DNA of 64,000 bases from Marinilabilia salmonicolor (lineage in GTDB: Bacteria; Bacteroidota; Bacteroidia; Bacteroidales; Marinilabiliaceae): the NCBI RefSeq assembly GCF_003003035.1, contig NZ_PVTS01000008.1, positions 165,751 through 229,750 on the forward strand, in the 5' to 3' direction. Below, piece after piece: positions 27,255 to 35,161 of this stretch. The notes beneath the pieces were generated by a model, which saw only the letters and a program-made list of their open reading frames with translations, ran no database searches and had not been told where the DNA came from. Made by a program: the position numbers and the translations under genes. Each line of letters begins with the position of its first letter. Within the stretch, counting starts at the first letter, position 1.

Positions 27255-28976
27255 ATGAAGAAACTACATTATTACCTGCTTGTTTTTATAGCATTGATGA
27301 CATTTGGTTGTGAGGAAGACAAAAACACTGAGATTCCTGAAGAAGAAGAGTTGCAAATAACTTCATTTGTTTTTCAGAACCTTGATCCCGTTGTGGAGGG
27401 GGTAATAGATCAGGAGAACCTGACCATTGATGTAAAAGTGCCCCGTGGAACCGATATTAAAGCACTTGAACCTGCCGTAACCTATAACCAGGATGCAGAA
27501 TTAACACCTGCTCCCGGGTATGCATATGACTTTACCAACCCATTAAGTTTTAAACTTAGCAAAGATGACCGTGAGGTGGTTTACACGGTGTCTGTTACTT
27601 TTGCCAAAAGTGACGATAACACTTTAAAAGGTGTTTCATTCCCTGCTCTTTTCAGAGACGGGACTGTTACCGATGATCAAATTGAACTGGATGTTCCTTA
27701 CGGAACCGATTTAAGCGAGGTTGAAGTGAACTTTAATCTCCCGGCTTATGCTGAAGTAGAACCAGTCAGCGGAAGCCTTATTAACTTGGAAAATTCTGCA
27801 GAAGTGGCCGTTACAGCTGAAAACGGTGACGTTAAAACATATATAATAACAGTCAATGAACTACCACAGGATGTCGGGGTGCGGGCATTTTGGATTCCTG
27901 CGCCCTGGCATTCACCTTTTTTGAGGAGTTATGAAGAAATTCAAAAGGGGGTAGACCTGGCTGTTGAGCTCAACTTTAATACTTTATTTGTAGGAACCTG
28001 GGCACAAACCCGCATATTGTACCCAAGCCAGACGCTGGCGGATAATTCTTCTTACAACACTCCTGAAGATGGACTCTTCTACGATTATGAGGGAGGATCG
28101 GGAGATCCTCTTGCCGACCTGGTTGAGGTGGCTCATGCTAACGGTCTCAAAGTAATACTCTGGTATGAACATGGATTTATGTCCCGGACTGCAACGCCTC
28201 CCACTCCGGATAATGATAAAATACTGGCTGTTCACCCCGACTGGGTGGGCATTAACAGCTACGGACAGCCTTGCAACTACAATGAATCAGACTACTATTA
28301 CAATGCTTACAATCCCGAGGTTCAGCGTTTCATGCTGGATATGATGCTGGAAGCAGTTAATAAATATGATGTTGACGGGATACAGGGAGATGACCGTTTG
28401 CCTGCGATGCCTCGTAACTCTGGTTATGATGCTTATACTGTGGCCCGCTATAAAGAAGAACACAACGGAGAGGAGCCTCCTTCTAATTTTAATAACAGTG
28501 CCTGGGTAAGATGGCGGGCTGATATTCTGAATGATTTTGCGGTTCAGATGTATGAAGAAATAAAAGCGGTTGATTCCGAATGTATTATCGCTTTTTCTCC
28601 CAATCCATATCCGTGGGCTTTTAATAACTTGATGCAGGAATGGCCGGTGTGGCTCGATGATGGTGTCATTGAAATGCTTTCAGTGCAGTGTTATCGCTCT
28701 TCAGTCACCAGCTACGAATACACCATAGACGAGGTTTTATCTTATTACACCACTCACGGACATGGTAATCTTGAATTGCTGAGTCCCGGTCTTATCCTTT
28801 ACGGAAGCAGTGGTTTAAGTGATCCCGAAGTTTTGGCAGGTCAGATCCTGGCTAACAGGGAGCGTGGTATTTATGGTGAATCTTTCTTCTATGATGTGCC
28901 TCTGAACAATGAAAAAATCCAGGCAGTCATCAAAGCTTTTTACCCGGCTCCGGCTAAATACCCTGAATTGCCCTGA
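27255..28976 (+). CDS. Family 10-like glycosyl hydrolase (GHL10/DUF187) lipoprotein with DUF5018 repeats
   Basis: The 573-residue protein has a lipoprotein signal ending in LMTFGC19 followed by EEDKN. Residues about 35-205 hold two DUF5018-like repeats resembling those of the preceding protein. From about 208 the GHL10 TIM barrel begins (VGVRAFWIPAPWHSPF), with GLKVILWYEHGF, KYDVDGIQGDDRLPAMP and EMLSVQCYR as core strands. The closest studied relative is DigH (YddW) of E. coli, a glycosidase acting on denuded peptidoglycan strands, but the family is broad and substrate transfer is uncertain. The acidic lipoprotein start suggests surface display beside SusC/SusD. The next gene is a shorter paralog of the barrel. 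Confidence 0.88.
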   Translation: MKKLHYYLLVFIALMTFGCEEDKNTEIPEEEELQITSFVFQNLDPVVEGVIDQENLTIDVKVPRGTDIKALEPAVTYNQDAELTPAPGYAYDFTNPLSFKLSKDDREVVYTVSVTFAKSDDNTLKGVSFPALFRDGTVTDDQIELDVPYGTDLSEVEVNFNLPAYAEVEPVSGSLINLENSAEVAVTAENGDVKTYIITVNELPQDVGVRAFWIPAPWHSPFLRSYEEIQKGVDLAVELNFNTLFVGTWAQTRILYPSQTLADNSSYNTPEDGLFYDYEGGSGDPLADLVEVAHANGLKVILWYEHGFMSRTATPPTPDNDKILAVHPDWVGINSYGQPCNYNESDYYYNAYNPEVQRFMLDMMLEAVNKYDVDGIQGDDRLPAMPRNSGYDAYTVARYKEEHNGEEPPSNFNNSAWVRWRADILNDFAVQMYEEIKAVDSECIIAFSPNPYPWAFNNLMQEWPVWLDDGVIEMLSVQCYRSSVTSYEYTIDEVLSYYTTHGHGNLELLSPGLILYGSSGLSDPEVLAGQILANRERGIYGESFFYDVPLNNEKIQAVIKAFYPAPAKYPELP

Positions 28977-29007
28977 TGTTTTCAAGTGTTTCAACCCATT
29001 ACAGATA

Positions 29008-30198
29008 ATGAAAAAAGATAAAAATATAAGGTTAGGTCTTAAGATGTCTCTCATGAAGCAATTGTTTTTTATTCTCATAGCACTATTGATGATGGCTGGG
29101 TGCAGTTCCCAATCATCCCAATCTGATGAAGGAACTGCACCCAACTTCGTTCCCGGTTACGATGAGCCGGTTCGGGGCGTTTGGCTGACCAATGTGGCCA
29201 GTGATGCACTTTATACCAAAGAAAAGGTGGTTCAGGCAGTGGAAAAGTGTGACAGCCTTGGGATCAATACCATATTTGTGGTAACCTGGAACAAAGCCAT
29301 GACCATGTATCGCAGTCAGATCATGAAAGATTTTACCGGTGTGGAAATCGATCCGGTGCTGGATCCGGATAATTCAGGACGCGATCCGTTAAAGGAGTTA
29401 ATTGAAGAATCTCATAAGAGAGATATTAAAGTCTTTGCCTGGTTTGAATTCGGCTTTTCTTCTTCCTATAACAAAGATGGAGGTGTGTTGGTTAAGCTAA
29501 AGCCTGAATGGGCTTCTCTTACAAGTGACGGAGAACTCTGCACCAAGAATAATTTTGATTGGCTAAATGCTTTGGATCCAGAGGTTCAGGATTTTGTCAT
29601 GTCGCTCATTCTTGAGGTGGTTAATAACTACGATGTGGATGGCATCCAGGGAGATGATCGTTTGCCTGCCATGCCTTCCAAAGGGGGGTATAATCCCGGT
29701 GTGATTGAAGAGTACAAGGCCGAACATTTCGGTCAGGAGCCACCCGAATATTACAAAGATTTTGAATGGGTAAACTGGCGGGCCGAAAAACTTAACGAGT
29801 TTATGAAGCGACTTTACCACGAAGTGAAAAGTGCAGATCCTGAATGTATTGTTTCGATGGCTCCCAGTGTATTTCCCTGGAGCAAGGAAGAGTATCTTCA
29901 GGATTGGCCCACCTGGATCAATTTCGGATATGTTGATATGATTTGCCCTCAGGTTTACCGAAAGGATTCTACTTCTTATCTAAACACACTAAAAGCAACG
30001 GTTGATTATGTCCTGCCTGAAAAACGGCATTTGCTTTATCCCGGAATTCTAATTCGTGTCAATGGCGAGCAGCCTTCCAATGAGCTTTTCAAATTTATGA
30101 TTGAGAGCAACCGAAAGCTGGGAATGGATGGAGAAGTACACTTCTTTTATGAAGGCCTTAGCCAATACTCGGAAGAACTAAAAGAGATGTATAATTAA
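29008..30198 (+). CDS. Family 10-like glycosyl hydrolase (GHL10/DUF187) lipoprotein, paralog without DUF5018
   Basis: The barrel shares long stretches with the upstream protein (YDVDGIQGDDRLPAMP is identical; the following helices are similar), so the two are tandem paralogs. It lacks the DUF5018 segment: after the lipobox MMAGC a short linker runs straight into GVWLTNVASDALYTK. Start sites at 29008, 29044 and 29053 all give a lipoprotein signal; 29044 or 29053 would give a shorter, more classical n-region. 29008 is used because it is the first ATG after the upstream stop (31 bp gap). With SSQSSQ after the cysteine it may face the periplasm rather than the surface, which would suit stepwise breakdown outside then inside. 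Substrate unknown. Confidence 0.88.
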   Translation: MKKDKNIRLGLKMSLMKQLFFILIALLMMAGCSSQSSQSDEGTAPNFVPGYDEPVRGVWLTNVASDALYTKEKVVQAVEKCDSLGINTIFVVTWNKAMTMYRSQIMKDFTGVEIDPVLDPDNSGRDPLKELIEESHKRDIKVFAWFEFGFSSSYNKDGGVLVKLKPEWASLTSDGELCTKNNFDWLNALDPEVQDFVMSLILEVVNNYDVDGIQGDDRLPAMPSKGGYNPGVIEEYKAEHFGQEPPEYYKDFEWVNWRAEKLNEFMKRLYHEVKSADPECIVSMAPSVFPWSKEEYLQDWPTWINFGYVDMICPQVYRKDSTSYLNTLKATVDYVLPEKRHLLYPGILIRVNGEQPSNELFKFMIESNRKLGMDGEVHFFYEGLSQYSEELKEMYN

Positions 30199-30249
30199 CA
30201 GGCAATAGCCTGGTGTAATTGCGAATTTTAATAAAACGAAAAGAATACA

Positions 30250-32088
30250 ATGAATTTGTCCCTTGTTGATGTTGGAATTGTTATGGCCTATCTGGTCCTG
30301 ACATTGTTTATCGGATTTTGGTTGTCGAAGCGGGCATCAAAGGATCTTGAGGCTTATTTTCTGGGTGGAAACAAGATCAAATGGTACTTTCTGGGTTTAT
30401 CTAATGCCTCCGGGATGTTTGATATTTCAGGTACTATGTGGACGGTGACCATCGTCTTTGTTTATGGACTCAAGAGTGCCTGGATCCCCTGGTTATGGCC
30501 GGTCTGGAATCAGATATTTGTAATGGTTTTCCTCGCCATCTGGATGCGACGATCCAATACTATGACGGGGGCCCAGTGGATTACTTTCCGCTTTGGGGAT
30601 GGCCGTGGCGGAAGACTCTCACACATCATCGTGGTGGTTTTTGCGGTGGTAAGTGTGATTGGTTTTATCGCCTATTTTGTTGAGGGAATTGGAAAATTTG
30701 CTACCACCTTTTTTACATGGGACCTCTCTACCACCATAATGGGACTTCATTTAACTTCTGAGCAGGTTTATGCCTTAATCATTATAGCTATCACTACCAT
30801 TTACACCATGAAAGGTGGTATGTACAGTGTTGTTAGTACCGAGGTGTTGCAGTTTCTCATTATGACGGTGGCATGTGTATCAATCGGTATCATTGCTTAC
30901 AATCAGGTTACGCCTGAGCAGGTTGCTGCCGTTGTACCTGAAGGATGGACCGATTTGTGGCCCGGGTGGGAACTGGATCTCGACTGGTCCGGCCTATTTC
31001 CCGAGTTGAATGATAAAATCGGAAGCGACGGCTACGAAATGTTTGGGATGTTGCTGATGATGATGCTCCTGAAAGGGATTTTTGCCAGTCTGGCCGGACC
31101 GGTGCCAAGTTACGATATGCAGCGAATATTAAGTACCCGCACCCCCTCTGAAGCAGCTAAGATGAGCGGTCTTACGTCTTTGGTTTTGTTTATCCCTCGT
31201 TACCTGATGATAGGTGGTTTTGCGGTTCTGGGGCTGGTTTACCTGAAGCCTGAACTCATGAAGATGGGGGCAGATATTGATTTTGAAATGGTCCTGCCTT
31301 TGGCCATCCGTCAGTTTGTGCCTGTGGGAATTAAGGGGTTGTTGCTGGCAGGTCTGTTGGCAGCTTTTATGGGTACCTTTGCAGCCTTCATTAATGCTGC
31401 TCCGGCCTACCTGGTCAACGATTTGTATAAAAAGTATGTAAACCCTCAGGCTTCCAATAAAAAGCTGGTTCGTTACAGCTATATGTCGAGCCTGATTCTG
31501 GTTGTAGTAGGTATTGCCTTTGGTCTTTTTGCAAAATCCTTGAATAGCCTTACGCTCTGGATTACCTCCTCTCTTTACGGTGGATATGCAGCGGCCAATG
31601 TGTTGAAGTGGATTTGGTGGCGATTTAACGGTATGGGTTATTTCTTTGGGATGCTTGGAGGACTGATCGCCTCTGTCGTTGTTCCACCCTCGGTGCGAAT
31701 CTTTGTTCCCGGAGCTATCGATATCTACATTTTTCCTTTGATATTACTGGTGTCAATGGCTGCTTCTGTATTGGGAACACTATTTACCAAGCCTGAGGAT
31801 ATGAGAACTCTTAAAACCTTTTACAAACAAACGCGTCCATGGGGATTCTGGAAGCCGGTAAAAGAGGCCGTAATGAATGAAGACCCGTCGTTTGTGCCCA
31901 ATAAGGACTTTAAGCGGGATGCCTTTAATGTAGTGGTGGGTATTACCTGGCAAATGTCGATGGTGGTTCTACCTCTCTATTTCTTGTCTGGTGAATATTC
32001 ATCGGCCTGGGTTTCTTTGGGAGTGTTTATCGGTACATCGGTATTGTTGAAATTCTTCTGGTACGATCATATTAAGAATATGGATTAA
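30250..32088 (+). CDS. Sodium:solute symporter (SSS family)
   Basis: A 612-residue polytopic inner membrane protein with many hydrophobic helices. The N-terminal part (IVMAYLVLTLFIGFWLSKRA, then DLEAYFLGGNKIKWYFLGLS) is the classic start of SSS transporters, and the LAGPVPSYDMQRILSTRTP and GLLLAGLLAAFMGTFAAFINA segments match the conserved central region. It would import a monosaccharide or related product with sodium. Its place among amino-sugar and mannose genes suggests the final uptake step of this PUL. The stop codon overlaps the start of the next gene by one base (TAATG), so the two are translationally coupled. Confidence 0.93.
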   Translation: MNLSLVDVGIVMAYLVLTLFIGFWLSKRASKDLEAYFLGGNKIKWYFLGLSNASGMFDISGTMWTVTIVFVYGLKSAWIPWLWPVWNQIFVMVFLAIWMRRSNTMTGAQWITFRFGDGRGGRLSHIIVVVFAVVSVIGFIAYFVEGIGKFATTFFTWDLSTTIMGLHLTSEQVYALIIIAITTIYTMKGGMYSVVSTEVLQFLIMTVACVSIGIIAYNQVTPEQVAAVVPEGWTDLWPGWELDLDWSGLFPELNDKIGSDGYEMFGMLLMMMLLKGIFASLAGPVPSYDMQRILSTRTPSEAAKMSGLTSLVLFIPRYLMIGGFAVLGLVYLKPELMKMGADIDFEMVLPLAIRQFVPVGIKGLLLAGLLAAFMGTFAAFINAAPAYLVNDLYKKYVNPQASNKKLVRYSYMSSLILVVVGIAFGLFAKSLNSLTLWITSSLYGGYAAANVLKWIWWRFNGMGYFFGMLGGLIASVVVPPSVRIFVPGAIDIYIFPLILLVSMAASVLGTLFTKPEDMRTLKTFYKQTRPWGFWKPVKEAVMNEDPSFVPNKDFKRDAFNVVVGITWQMSMVVLPLYFLSGEYSSAWVSLGVFIGTSVLLKFFWYDHIKNMD

Positions 32089-32798
32089 TGATGAAACGAA
32101 CAGGTTTTGACATAATCGCAAAACGACTACTTGCCTTTCTTGCATGTTCATTTGGTCTTCTTTCAGGGCTTTCTGCGCAGGAAACGGCAGTGGATACCTC
32201 CTATGCCAATAGTTACTATTTGTATAAAAGGAGTATGCATGAGTCTGTTCGGGTGCATTCATGGAATGTCGTTTTCATGGGCAACAGCATGACAGAGCGT
32301 GGCCTTTGGGGAGAATGGTTTCCTGAAATACCGGTGTTGAACCGAGGAATTGGGGGCGATAACTGCTGGGGTGTGGATGCCCGCCTTGGCACCCTGTTGG
32401 AAGCCAAACCCACCGTCATTTTTTTTCTCATCGGTATTAATGATTTGGGCAGGGGGCTACCTCCAGATTTGATTTCCACTAAATATGAGCAAATCATCCG
32501 CCGGATAAAAAATGAAAGCCGGAATACCCGGTTGGTGCTTCATACGGTTTTGCCCATTAATGAGACGAACATAACGGTTGAATACATGAAAGGTAAGACT
32601 CCGAAAATCCTGGAATTGAATAAAAGAATAAGGCAGTTGGCTAAGGAATATAATGTAAAGTTAATCGATCTGCATCAGGTTTTTGCTGATGGTCAGAATC
32701 AAATGCCGGATAAACTGGTTATTGATGGGCTGCACCTTAACAATGCCGGTTATCAGCTATGGATAAAGACGTTGAACGAGTCAGGCATCCTTCGATAA
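32088..32798 (+). CDS. Exported SGNH/GDSL-type esterase
   Basis: The 236-residue protein has a signal peptide ending near LSAQ31. SGNH blocks are complete: block I is GNS at 65-67 (Asn in place of the Asp of GDS), block II NRGIGG, block III GIND at 116-119, block V D213-GL-H216. This subfamily includes sialate/acetylxylan esterase-like and PAF-acetylhydrolase-like enzymes that remove O-acetyl or acyl groups. It overlaps the symporter stop by one base. Its likely role is deacetylation of imported oligosaccharides in the periplasm before glycosidase action. The acyl group and the sugar cannot be told from sequence. Confidence 0.88.
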   Translation: MMKRTGFDIIAKRLLAFLACSFGLLSGLSAQETAVDTSYANSYYLYKRSMHESVRVHSWNVVFMGNSMTERGLWGEWFPEIPVLNRGIGGDNCWGVDARLGTLLEAKPTVIFFLIGINDLGRGLPPDLISTKYEQIIRRIKNESRNTRLVLHTVLPINETNITVEYMKGKTPKILELNKRIRQLAKEYNVKLIDLHQVFADGQNQMPDKLVIDGLHLNNAGYQLWIKTLNESGILR

Positions 32799-32831
32799 TA
32801 ATGATAATAACAAAGCTAAAGAGATATTTGG

Positions 32832-33806
32832 ATGAGAATTAAAGGTACTTTTTTAGATGAGATAAGTCACGATATACCCCACCAGAACTGGGGGCGCGAT
32901 GAGTGGGACAGAGATTTCGGGTATATGAAAAAAGCCGGAATTGATACTGTTATTCTCATTCGTTCGGGATATCGGAAGTGGCAGACTTTTCCCTCCGAAG
33001 TTTTGATGGAACGCGAAGGAACTTACCGTCCACCCGTTGATTTGGTTCAGATGTATCTTGAACTGGCAGAGAAGTATGGTATGTCTTTTTATTTTGGCCT
33101 TTACGATTCAGGAAAATACTGGACTGAAGGTAAGTTTGCACAGGAGGTGGATCTGAATAAGCGGGTTATTGATGAGGTGTGGACGAAATATGGGCACATG
33201 CCCGCTTTTAGGGGGTGGTATGTGTCGCAGGAGATCAGCCGCAAAACAGGGCAGATTATTGATCTTTACGCCAGTCTGGCCCGACATTGCAAAGATGTAT
33301 CCGAGGGTTTGCCGGTTCTTATATCACCTTACATTGATGGCATTAAGAACGTGAGCCAGTATGTAAATGATACCACCAAAGCTAAGGGCATCTCGTTACA
33401 GCAGCACGAAAACGACTGGCGGGAAATCTTTGATGGGATCAAAAATGCGGTGGATATTGTTGCTTTTCAGGATGGACATGTTGACTATGATGATCTTACA
33501 GGATTTCTGAAACTCAATAAATCTCTGGCCGATGAATATGGTTTGGAATGTTGGACCAATTCTGAAACTTTTGACAGAGATATGCCCATTAAATTTATGC
33601 CCATCAAATGGGAAAAACTATTACTTAAGCTTCACATGGCCGAGAAAGCCGGTATTCATAATGCCATTACTTTTGAATTTTCCCACTTTATGAGTCCGCA
33701 ATCTGCTTACTTGCAGGCAGGACATCTGTATAACCGTTATCTTGAGTATTTGGAGTTAATAAAATCGAAGAACAATGGATTTTCAAAGACTGGCTTTACA
33801 GTATAA
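32832..33806 (+). CDS. DUF4434 protein (TIM-barrel, putative glycosidase)
   Basis: The 324-residue protein starts MRIKGTFLDEISHDIPHQNW, the usual beginning of DUF4434, and keeps the family stretches YGMSFYFGLYDSGKYW, FRGWYVSQEISR and VDIVAFQDG. The family has a TIM-barrel fold related to glycosidases, but no activity that I can name with certainty. There is no signal peptide, so this copy is predicted cytoplasmic, unlike many family members. It overlaps the next gene by 32 bp, implying tight co-expression with the 2-epimerase-like protein; both could act on the sugar brought in by the symporter. Candidate acidic residues include E120 in SQE. Confidence 0.8.
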   Translation: MRIKGTFLDEISHDIPHQNWGRDEWDRDFGYMKKAGIDTVILIRSGYRKWQTFPSEVLMEREGTYRPPVDLVQMYLELAEKYGMSFYFGLYDSGKYWTEGKFAQEVDLNKRVIDEVWTKYGHMPAFRGWYVSQEISRKTGQIIDLYASLARHCKDVSEGLPVLISPYIDGIKNVSQYVNDTTKAKGISLQQHENDWREIFDGIKNAVDIVAFQDGHVDYDDLTGFLKLNKSLADEYGLECWTNSETFDRDMPIKFMPIKWEKLLLKLHMAEKAGIHNAITFEFSHFMSPQSAYLQAGHLYNRYLEYLELIKSKNNGFSKTGFTV

Positions 33807-34941
33807 GCAGGAACTGCTCGAAAATGTTGTGCCGTTCTGGCTCAATAAATCACAGGATAAGGAATTCGGAGGTTACTTTTCGTGCCTCGACCGTGAAGGA
33901 AATGTTTTTGATACCGATAAGTTTATCTGGCTTCAGGCGAGGGAAGTATGGCTTTTCTCCATGCTCTATAACAGGGTAGAGCAAAAGCAGGAGTGGTTGG
34001 AATGTGCCCGGCAGGGAGGTGAATTCCTAAAGAAATACGGTCATGATGGTTTTGGTAACTGGTATTTTAGCCTTACTCGTGAAGGAAAACCACTGATTCA
34101 ACCTTATAACATATTTTCATTCACTTTTGCTGCTATGGCTTTTGCCCAACTTGGGCTGGCCACCGGTAATCAGGAATATACCGATCTGGCAAAAGTCACC
34201 TACGACCGCATTCTGGAACGTCAGGAGAATCCCAAAGGCCGCTACAATAAAGCCTATCCAGGTACACGGAATCTAAAGAACTTTGCACTCCCCATGATTA
34301 TGTGCAACCTCAATCTTGAGATGGAACACATACTTGGAACGGAATATATTAAAGAATCTGCTTCCAAATTGATGGATGAGGTGTTGAATGTTTTCTATCG
34401 TCCCGAATATGGGCTTGTGGTGGAAAACGTCAATGAAGATGGTTCTTTATCGGATACCTTCGACGGACGGTTGTTGAATCCCGGCCATGCCATTGAAGCC
34501 ATGTGGTTTATCATGGATCTGGCCGAGAGAATGGACAAAAAGGATATCATTGAACAAGCACAGCAAATTACCCTCCAAACACTGAAGCATGGATGGGACG
34601 AAAAATATGGCGGAATCTTTTATTTCATGGATGCCAAAAACCGTCCACCCCAACAATTGGAGTGGGATCAGAAGCTTTGGTGGGTGCATATAGAATCGCT
34701 TATTTCATTGCTCAAGGGATACCGCCTTACCGGCTCAAAAGAGAGTTTGGAATGGTTTGAGAAAGTCCATCAGTATACCTGGGCCTATTTTAAGGATGAG
34801 CAGTATCCCGAGTGGTATGGTTACCTCAACCGGCAGGGCGATGTATCACTTAATCTTAAAGGTGGTAAGTGGAAAGGATGCTTTCATGTACCCCGCGGCC
34901 TTTACCAATGCTGGCAAACGTTGGAAAGTATTGCAAAATAA
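33775..34941 (+). CDS. N-acylglucosamine 2-epimerase (AGE/RnBP) family protein
   Basis: The 388-residue protein has the (alpha/alpha)6-barrel signature of AGE enzymes: FIWLQAREVWLFSMLYN, LLNPGHAIEAMWFIMD, GGIFYFMDAKNRPPQ, KLWWVHIESLISL and KGCFHVPRGLYQCW. This is closer to the renin-binding-protein/N-acetylglucosamine 2-epimerase branch than to cellobiose 2-epimerase, judged from these motifs. Such enzymes interconvert ManNAc and GlcNAc in Bacteroides sialic acid use. No sialic acid lyase is present in this window, so the substrate may be a different 2-epimerisable sugar. It is cytoplasmic and overlaps the DUF4434 gene by 32 bp. Confidence 0.9.
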   Translation: MDFQRLALQYKQELLENVVPFWLNKSQDKEFGGYFSCLDREGNVFDTDKFIWLQAREVWLFSMLYNRVEQKQEWLECARQGGEFLKKYGHDGFGNWYFSLTREGKPLIQPYNIFSFTFAAMAFAQLGLATGNQEYTDLAKVTYDRILERQENPKGRYNKAYPGTRNLKNFALPMIMCNLNLEMEHILGTEYIKESASKLMDEVLNVFYRPEYGLVVENVNEDGSLSDTFDGRLLNPGHAIEAMWFIMDLAERMDKKDIIEQAQQITLQTLKHGWDEKYGGIFYFMDAKNRPPQQLEWDQKLWWVHIESLISLLKGYRLTGSKESLEWFEKVHQYTWAYFKDEQYPEWYGYLNRQGDVSLNLKGGKWKGCFHVPRGLYQCWQTLESIAK

Positions 34942-34952
34942 GGGGCAGGCAT

Positions 34953-35082
34953 GAGGTTGTCTCAAAAGTCCAAGTTTGATGTCATTCTGAGCTTGTCGAA
35001 GAATCTATTCCTTTGATAACAGATGTTTCGACTTTGCTCAACATGACTCGCTTTTGATATTTTATTCTTTTTTGACAACTTC
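34953..35082. repeat. MITE-like nested inverted repeat between AGE epimerase and FAD oxidoreductase
   Basis: The ends are imperfect inverted repeats (GAGGTTGTCTCAAAAG at 34954 onward; the complement of a similar sequence ends at about 35082). Inside lies a second inverted repeat, about 34980-35006 against 35020-35046, of the GTCATTCTGAGC...GTCGAAGAATCT type seen scattered in many bacterial genomes. There is no coding capacity. It lies in the middle of the PUL and could form a large hairpin in the mRNA. No transposase is nearby. Confidence 0.65.
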
Positions 35083-35161
35083 ATTGAAAATCAAACAAAC
35101 CTCGTCACGGATGGGGATCCAAATATATAAATCACACCAACATAGTTTTAATCGCATAAAT

